Source: Diphasiastrum complanatum | Taxonomy: Eukaryota > Streptophyta > Lycopodiopsida > Lycopodiales > Lycopodiaceae | Direction: 5' to 3' | Length of the DNA stretch: 64,000 nucleotides | Assembly: GCA_029204225.1 (NCBI GenBank) | Contig: CM055096.1 | Coordinates: forward strand, 58,291,600-58,355,599 | Part shown: piece by piece, positions 59,542 through 64,000 of the stretch | How the letters are laid out: each line of letters begins with the position of its first letter | How positions within the stretch are numbered: the stretch's first letter is position 1 | Notes under the pieces: generated by a model | What the model was told of the DNA's origin: nothing | Database searches by the model: none | What the model saw: the letters and a program-made list of their open reading frames with translations, nothing else | Program-made: the position numbers and the translations under genes

Positions 59542-60744
59542 ATGGATTCCCAAGGGAAAGCCAGTCCTATCATGGACAAGCTTGATGGAGCCAATTACCA
59601 TCTGTGGAAATTTAAGATGAAAACTGTACTAATGGCTAAAGAATTGTATGACGTTGTTACAGGTGCAGAAGGAAAACCCGAAGCAAACGACACAGCAATC
59701 GGCAGATGGAAGCTGAAGGATGGAAAGGCTTTCACGATGATCATCCACAACATTACGGATACCTTGATCGACCATGTATCCGAGGCCCAGACATCGAAAG
59801 AAGTCTTAGACATCTTGAGCACACTATACGAAGTGCGAGATATAGTATCCAGGCTACATCTCAAGAAGAAATTTTACTCTCTCAAGATGGCAAATGGTGA
59901 TTCCCTGCAGAATCACATCAACCAATTCAAGAACTTGCTGAAGCAAATGGACGTTGTCAGATTTGTCATAGACGATCAAGACACAATAATTCAACTGCTT
60001 ACAAGCTTTCCAAGCTCATCTGATAGCTGGGTGATGATCATCATGACACATCCAAAACTGACTCTTTCGAGAGTCATTACTATGTTGTTGCAGGAAGACA
60101 CGCGGAGGAACGAAGCCTCAAGTTCCTCAGCTTATTCTCATGCCTTGTACACCAACAAGAGCACAACTAAGCAGCAGAAGAAGAAAGGTTCAAAGCAAAC
60201 AAAGCAAGAACAGAAACCAACACAGCACAAAGAACAGTCAAATCCGCAGGGGAAGAAGAAGCTTTTGTGCATATACTACAAGCGAAACAACCACGAAATT
60301 CAAGATTGTTGGATACTGCAAACAAAGAATAACAACAAGGGACAGTCAAATCAAGTGGCAAATGCAGCTACAGAAGCTCCACAGCCTATTCAAGAAGCGG
60401 ATCATGATGTCTTCATGACCAGCCATCAAGGAGCATCCGACAACAGTTCTTGGTTCGTGGATTCCAGAGCCACTCAGCACATGACCAATCTCATTAGTTG
60501 TTTCAAGTCCTATACACCTTCTAGTACCAATAAATATGTTCACCTTGGCGATAATAGCACACAAGCTATTAAAGGTGAAGGTACTGTAAGATTGAGCTTT
60601 GCAAGTGACCAATCTAAGCTACTCTCTAAAGTCTTGTATGTACCAAACTTATCTACGAATATGCTCTCTATAAGTAGAATCACAGATCTAGGACATAGAG
60701 TAGAATTCGAGTGTGATCAGTGCAAAGTAGTTGATAGAACATGA
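59542..60744 (+). pseudogene. Copia C gag-protease, 400 open codons
   Basis: A single frame from ATG 59,542 to TGA 60,744 covers gag (L-D-G-A-N-Y-H-L-W-K-F-K-M at about residues 13-25), a K/Q-rich linker (about 215-240), a zinc knuckle at residue 243 and the protease at residue 304. The knuckle reads C-I-Y-Y-K-R-N-N-H-E-I-Q-D-C, so its second Cys is Tyr. The protease reads W-F-V-D-S-R-A-T-Q-H-M, with the active-site Gly changed to Arg. It continues to V-P-N-L-S-T-N-M-L-S-I-S-R. Codons up to about 86 lie in the palindrome arm. Long and open but probably non-functional. Confidence 0.85.
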
Positions 60745-60930
60745 AGATTCTAGCACTCAAAAAGAGGCATGGATACTTGTATAAATTAAGTCATTTATAC
60801 AAGTATTTATTGTTCTTGATCTCGACTATCCTCGTGATAAAGTTGAATTACTTGTCTGTCAAGACCTTCTAGTTGGTAAACAGACTAGGAAACCATTTAA
60901 GCAACCACCCACGATCACCCACAGACAACA
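60745..60930 (+). pseudogene. Copia C GAG-pre-integrase remnant
   Basis: After stops, the phrase C-Q-D-L-L-V-G-K-Q-T-R-K-P-F can be read at about 60,860-60,905, the usual G-K-Q motif before integrase. The integrase core is missing. Confidence 0.6.
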
Positions 60931-60980
60931 CATCCACTTTGTACTTTCTTCATCTGCACACCTATAAAATTATGTATATA

Positions 60981-61738
60981 TGTTGGATACCATTTGCGTA
61001 TTCCACAACGTGTGTGAGAAATAATTTCATCAGAAGCTTATCAGAGATAGACAAAGTAGATGCTTTTGCGCATCAATTCTTTGTATTGTATGTAATAGGT
61101 TTATTCCTTTCATAGATTGGATTAGCTTTGTAGGACATGCAGTTTCGTTTGCTATTGTCTTGTGCTCAACAACATTATTGACCTGTATATTTTGCTATAC
61201 TTAATCTGATAATAGCTCTGTTTGTTCTGTGTTCAGATTTGTGTCAATATTGCTATGCTTTTCTACATTCTGTCTGACTCTCTTATTGCTTAATCTGGCA
61301 GTCTGTTCTTAGCAAATTATTATTAGTCTAGTTGTTTGTGACTAATGTTAAGTCTTGCCTTTCACGACTGATTATAAGTCAAGCTCAGTCTAGTTCTTCA
61401 CGAATCATTCGCGACTAATAATTTGTCTAGTTGTTCGCGACAAATTATCCTTCTGATGTTTTGTTGCTTAATGTTGGGCTATGTAATCAGATCGAACGTG
61501 ATCTCAATCACTAACATTCTGTTCATTTCTGATAGGCGTAGTCATGCTTAGGGAAAGAGTGAGATAGCTCATTCCGCTGTGCACGAACACTTTCTGTTCG
61601 AGTTTGTTTCTCTTTCGAGTTTCGAGTTCACTTTTTTTCGTGTTCGTTTCTTTTAAAGCTAATTTTCGTTCCTGTCTCTCACACACCCTCGTTCTCCAAT
61701 AGAAAAAGCCTTCCTCTCGCTAGAGAGAGAATCCAACA
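60981..61738. repeat. Possible LTR bounded by TGTTGGAT/ATCCAACA
   Basis: A perfect 8 bp inverted terminus encloses 758 bp of non-coding sequence. No polypurine tract, primer site, partner LTR or target duplication (ATATA against AATAC) was found, so this is tentative. Confidence 0.35.
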
Positions 61739-62290
61739 AAATACACTCAGGTAGAGAGAGCAGATCAAGATTGCCAAAATAGTGTAGAAATCTCATTCAC
61801 TCCAAAAAAAGCTCTCTAACTTGATTGGACCAATTTGATGGATTCCTAGCTTTTGATTTTTTACTAACTCTCATGCCAACACATAGTGATGAGACACACA
61901 CCCAACCTCAACTTGAAAAATGTAATCAGCCTAATCTGACTCATGCTATGTCACTTTCTACTTTTGGCCTAATCATGACTTGGCATTTCTACAAGTCTAT
62001 TTTGCCACTAATGCCAATAATGGCCCTATCACCTACTCACACATAAATAGATGTCTATAAAACTTTAAGTACCCCTAACTCAACATGACTGAAACACTTT
62101 TGCTTATTTTCCACATGTGTGAGATTTCCTCACATACAAGAATTTGTGAAATATCCAAGCTAGATCTTGCTAGTTTTTCACAAAACGGGTAGCTTGAAAT
62201 GTAATACGGAAACCATCATATATCTAAACACCAATTTTTGAGAGTAAAGACATGCAATTGAGGTTTATTTTGAGGTTTAAAAAACACTTA
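61739..62290. other. No gene seen
   Basis: One CCACATGTGTGAGATTTCC block near 62,109 recalls the copia LTRs. Nothing else was recognised. Confidence 0.5.
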
Positions 62291-63374
62291 TTATGAGCTC
62301 CATATCTCTAGTTATTCCAGGTCCATAGTTGTGATTACTCTGAGATCTATTCCAAGGTGCCACAATTTAAAAAAAAAAACTAAAACAAAATGGAGCCATG
62401 TGCTGGCTCCATTCTACCCCAAAATGGGACTCCATTAGACCCCAGAAGTCTTGTCACCACTTGCAGAAATTTTGTTGGTGTAGTTGATTAAAAATTAAAA
62501 AAACATAGAGTTAAATTTGTGCAATTAAATTAAGTATGAAAGACTAAAAACAAGTTTTAAATATCAATATGTAAAAAAAAATGGTCCAAGCTCAACATGT
62601 TTATAACATCAATAGTTTATACAAAATTATTGTCTTGTTAAAGAAAATGATAAATGCATATGTATAAAAAATTTAAACTCTAAGTAGATCTATTTGAGTG
62701 ACTTTCGGGACTTTGCATTAAACATGTTGCTTTCCTTTTGATGTTTCATATCTTACGTACTGCTCTATGCAAGAAGAGAATTGCCTCATTCCCGACGTAT
62801 TGCTTTATTACTAAGTCTAGATATACCTCAGTCTTAATCAATGGAGGTCAGATTTAGTTGGTTACGTTGTCATCTTTTTCTATGAACTGGACCGTTGTAT
62901 TTCACTTCTGTTTTATACCTTAGTATCGCAGCCCACATCCTGAGATTTATTGAAGTCCTTGTTTGTTTGGAATGGATCTCTCAAATCCATTCATAATGGA
63001 AATGTGATGGTGTTACAGCCTACTAAAGTTCCTATTAATTCCTCCTATCTTCTGGCACGTGAGATTTGGCCCGGCAAGTGCCTCGCTTCTGCTGTCCGCC
63101 CAGCATTGGGCTCCAGTGTTCGGGAAACCTTTTTGAGGTTTCCATCCAAAAACCGATATGTGAAAAAGTTCTTCGGTCCCTATTGAGTGACATGCTCTTA
63201 CTTGCCGGTATTCCCTTATAAAACCCAAGATTTATGACATAAAAAATCTTGTACAATTTTTGCCATGCCGGTTTTTGGGAAAAGATGTCGGTTCCATTCT
63301 TGAACTATGTCGGCTTTCCCGAACACTGACTGGGCTCCTTGCTGCTGCTGGCCACATGGCATACCTCAGATTAT
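62291..63374. repeat. Direct repeat DR1, right copy
   Basis: Same orientation as 1-1085. The left limit cannot be set because the first copy runs off the window. It keeps the foldback and the 78-codon frame. The sequence beyond 63,374 is a copia LTR edge, unlike the flank of the left copy. Confidence 0.85.
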
Positions 63375-63469
63375 AAGTTTACTAGTAAGTCTAGAATGAG
63401 TTTTGGCCTCATATTGACAATTTACCAAAATATGACTAAACTAGACTAAACTAGTTGAAATCTCTCACA
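63375..63469 (-). repeat. Copia E-like LTR, truncated
   Basis: On the minus strand it starts TGTGAGAGATTTCAACTAG, matching 43,445, and runs 95 bp before being cut by the direct repeat. A polypurine tract (minus strand AGTTGAAGAGGGAG) precedes it at 63,483-63,470. Confidence 0.75.
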
Positions 63470-63483
63470 CTCCCTCTTCAACT

Positions 63484-64000
63484 AGTTTTGGCATAGTTTT
63501 GACAATAGAGCTTTGATCCAACTTTAGAATGATCTCCATCCTAAGTATAGATCTTCTTTCTAAGGTTATAAAGTATCTTTTATAATTGATATAGAGAAAA
63601 GTGTCCAAATTGGATGCTTCACTATTTCTTACATCAATTTTACACATCAAGATATAACTAGAACTTGAAGAGCCAAATAGAATGTGAATGAAATGATTCC
63701 TCCATGCTTCAAACTTTGAACTCTCTGAAAAATTACGACAACCAGACAATAAATGTGAGTGATGGCCATTTGCTTGCTTGTGTCCTCCAACTTTGTCCTT
63801 TCTTGATATGTCTCCACCATAAAACTCCATGAATGCTGAGCCTCCATCTCCATCTTGCCAGAATATATCATTGATACTTGATGACTTGGCCATGAATGAG
63901 TGATATAATGAACCTTCAATAGCTTCATTTCCATCAACAAAACCAGCCAAGAATGCTAGTACAACTCCAACAATAAGATATTGCAAGATAATGTAGCTAG
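63484..64000 (-). other. Possible copia C-terminal coding end and unknown sequence
   Basis: A minus-strand frame of about 170 codons ends with S-I-V-K-T-M-P-K-L-V-E-E-G-V just before the polypurine tract, as copia RNase H frames do. The rest does not look like RNase H. 63,670-63,735 resembles 40,567-40,630. Unresolved. Confidence 0.35.

Larger units (their letters stand above)
44775..59799. repeat. Giant inverted repeat, right arm
   Basis: The reverse complement of 15,527-28,979, about 1.6 kb longer because of right-only segments: about 590 bp near 47,000-47,575, several hundred bp of copia D LTR region (56,430-57,200), and about 400 bp of C LTR, primer site and gag start (59,228-59,636). 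It lacks the acidic 148 bp of 28,380-28,527. Confidence 0.95.

Noticed and set aside
60981-61738. A confirmed solo LTR
   Set aside because: Only the 8 bp inverted termini support it; there is no target duplication or partner copy. It is kept as a low-confidence feature.
63465-63986. A 173-codon host gene on the minus strand
   Set aside because: The end looks like a copia C-terminus before a polypurine tract, and part resembles repeat sequence at 40.57 kb. There is no domain or promoter support for a host gene.

Overview
The window looks like nuclear DNA from a land plant with a large, transposon-rich genome. It is AT-rich. It holds one convincing host gene, a germin-like cupin with a plant secretory leader, surrounded by many broken plant-type Ty1/copia elements, one short LTR element with a gypsy-type primer site, and an En/Spm (CACTA) Tnp2 transposase remnant. 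A conifer or another large-genome non-flowering plant fits the style, but nothing here proves the species. There are no bacterial genes, CRISPR arrays or rRNA, and I recognised no tRNA.

Layout. 1-1085 is one copy of a 1.08 kb direct repeat whose partner lies at 62,291-63,374. 1.86-2.58 kb is a copia fragment. 2,990-3,676 (minus strand) is the germin-like gene, with a poly(A) signal, a TATA box, a tandemly duplicated upstream region (3.84-5.42 kb) and a dispersed repeat (5.44-6.53 kb). 6.64-15.53 kb is a decayed copia element ('family B') split by a nearly complete copia element ('A', 7,338-13,355). A has paired 274/273 bp LTRs, a primer-binding site, a polypurine tract and a near-matching 5 bp target duplication.

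From 15,527 to 59,799 the window is a giant imperfect palindrome. The left arm (15,527-28,979) is repeated in reverse complement as the right arm (44,775-59,799), around a 15.8 kb spacer. Each arm holds, from outside to inside: a piece of a copia gag ('C'); a degenerate TTTAGGG-like array; a Tnp2 gene interrupted by copia 'D'; inside D, a 1.7 kb LTR element carrying only zinc-knuckle and protease domains; the rest of Tnp2; a fragment matching the 5' UTR and start codon of the germin gene; its upstream repeat; and a CACTACAAAAGGGCC terminus. The arms share old deletions but also carry private substitutions and indels, so the nesting came before the inverted duplication and the palindrome is unlikely to be a simple assembly duplicate.

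The spacer is a jumble of family-B copia pieces in both orientations, an A-like LTR and leader, a deletion-derivative copia 'E', a third-family copia fragment 'F', a (CT)n microsatellite and two minisatellite-like arrays. The right flank (59.2-64 kb) has the most open retroelement frame in the window (C gag-protease, 400 codons), a possible extra LTR, the second direct-repeat copy and the edge of an E-like LTR.

Only the germin-like gene looks able to serve the host. Everything else I recognise is mobile DNA at different stages of decay. The most unusual points are the nested giant palindrome, the germin 5' fragment inside its arms, the gag-protease mini-element whose LTR ends in a perfect 12-bp hairpin, and the telomere-like arrays.
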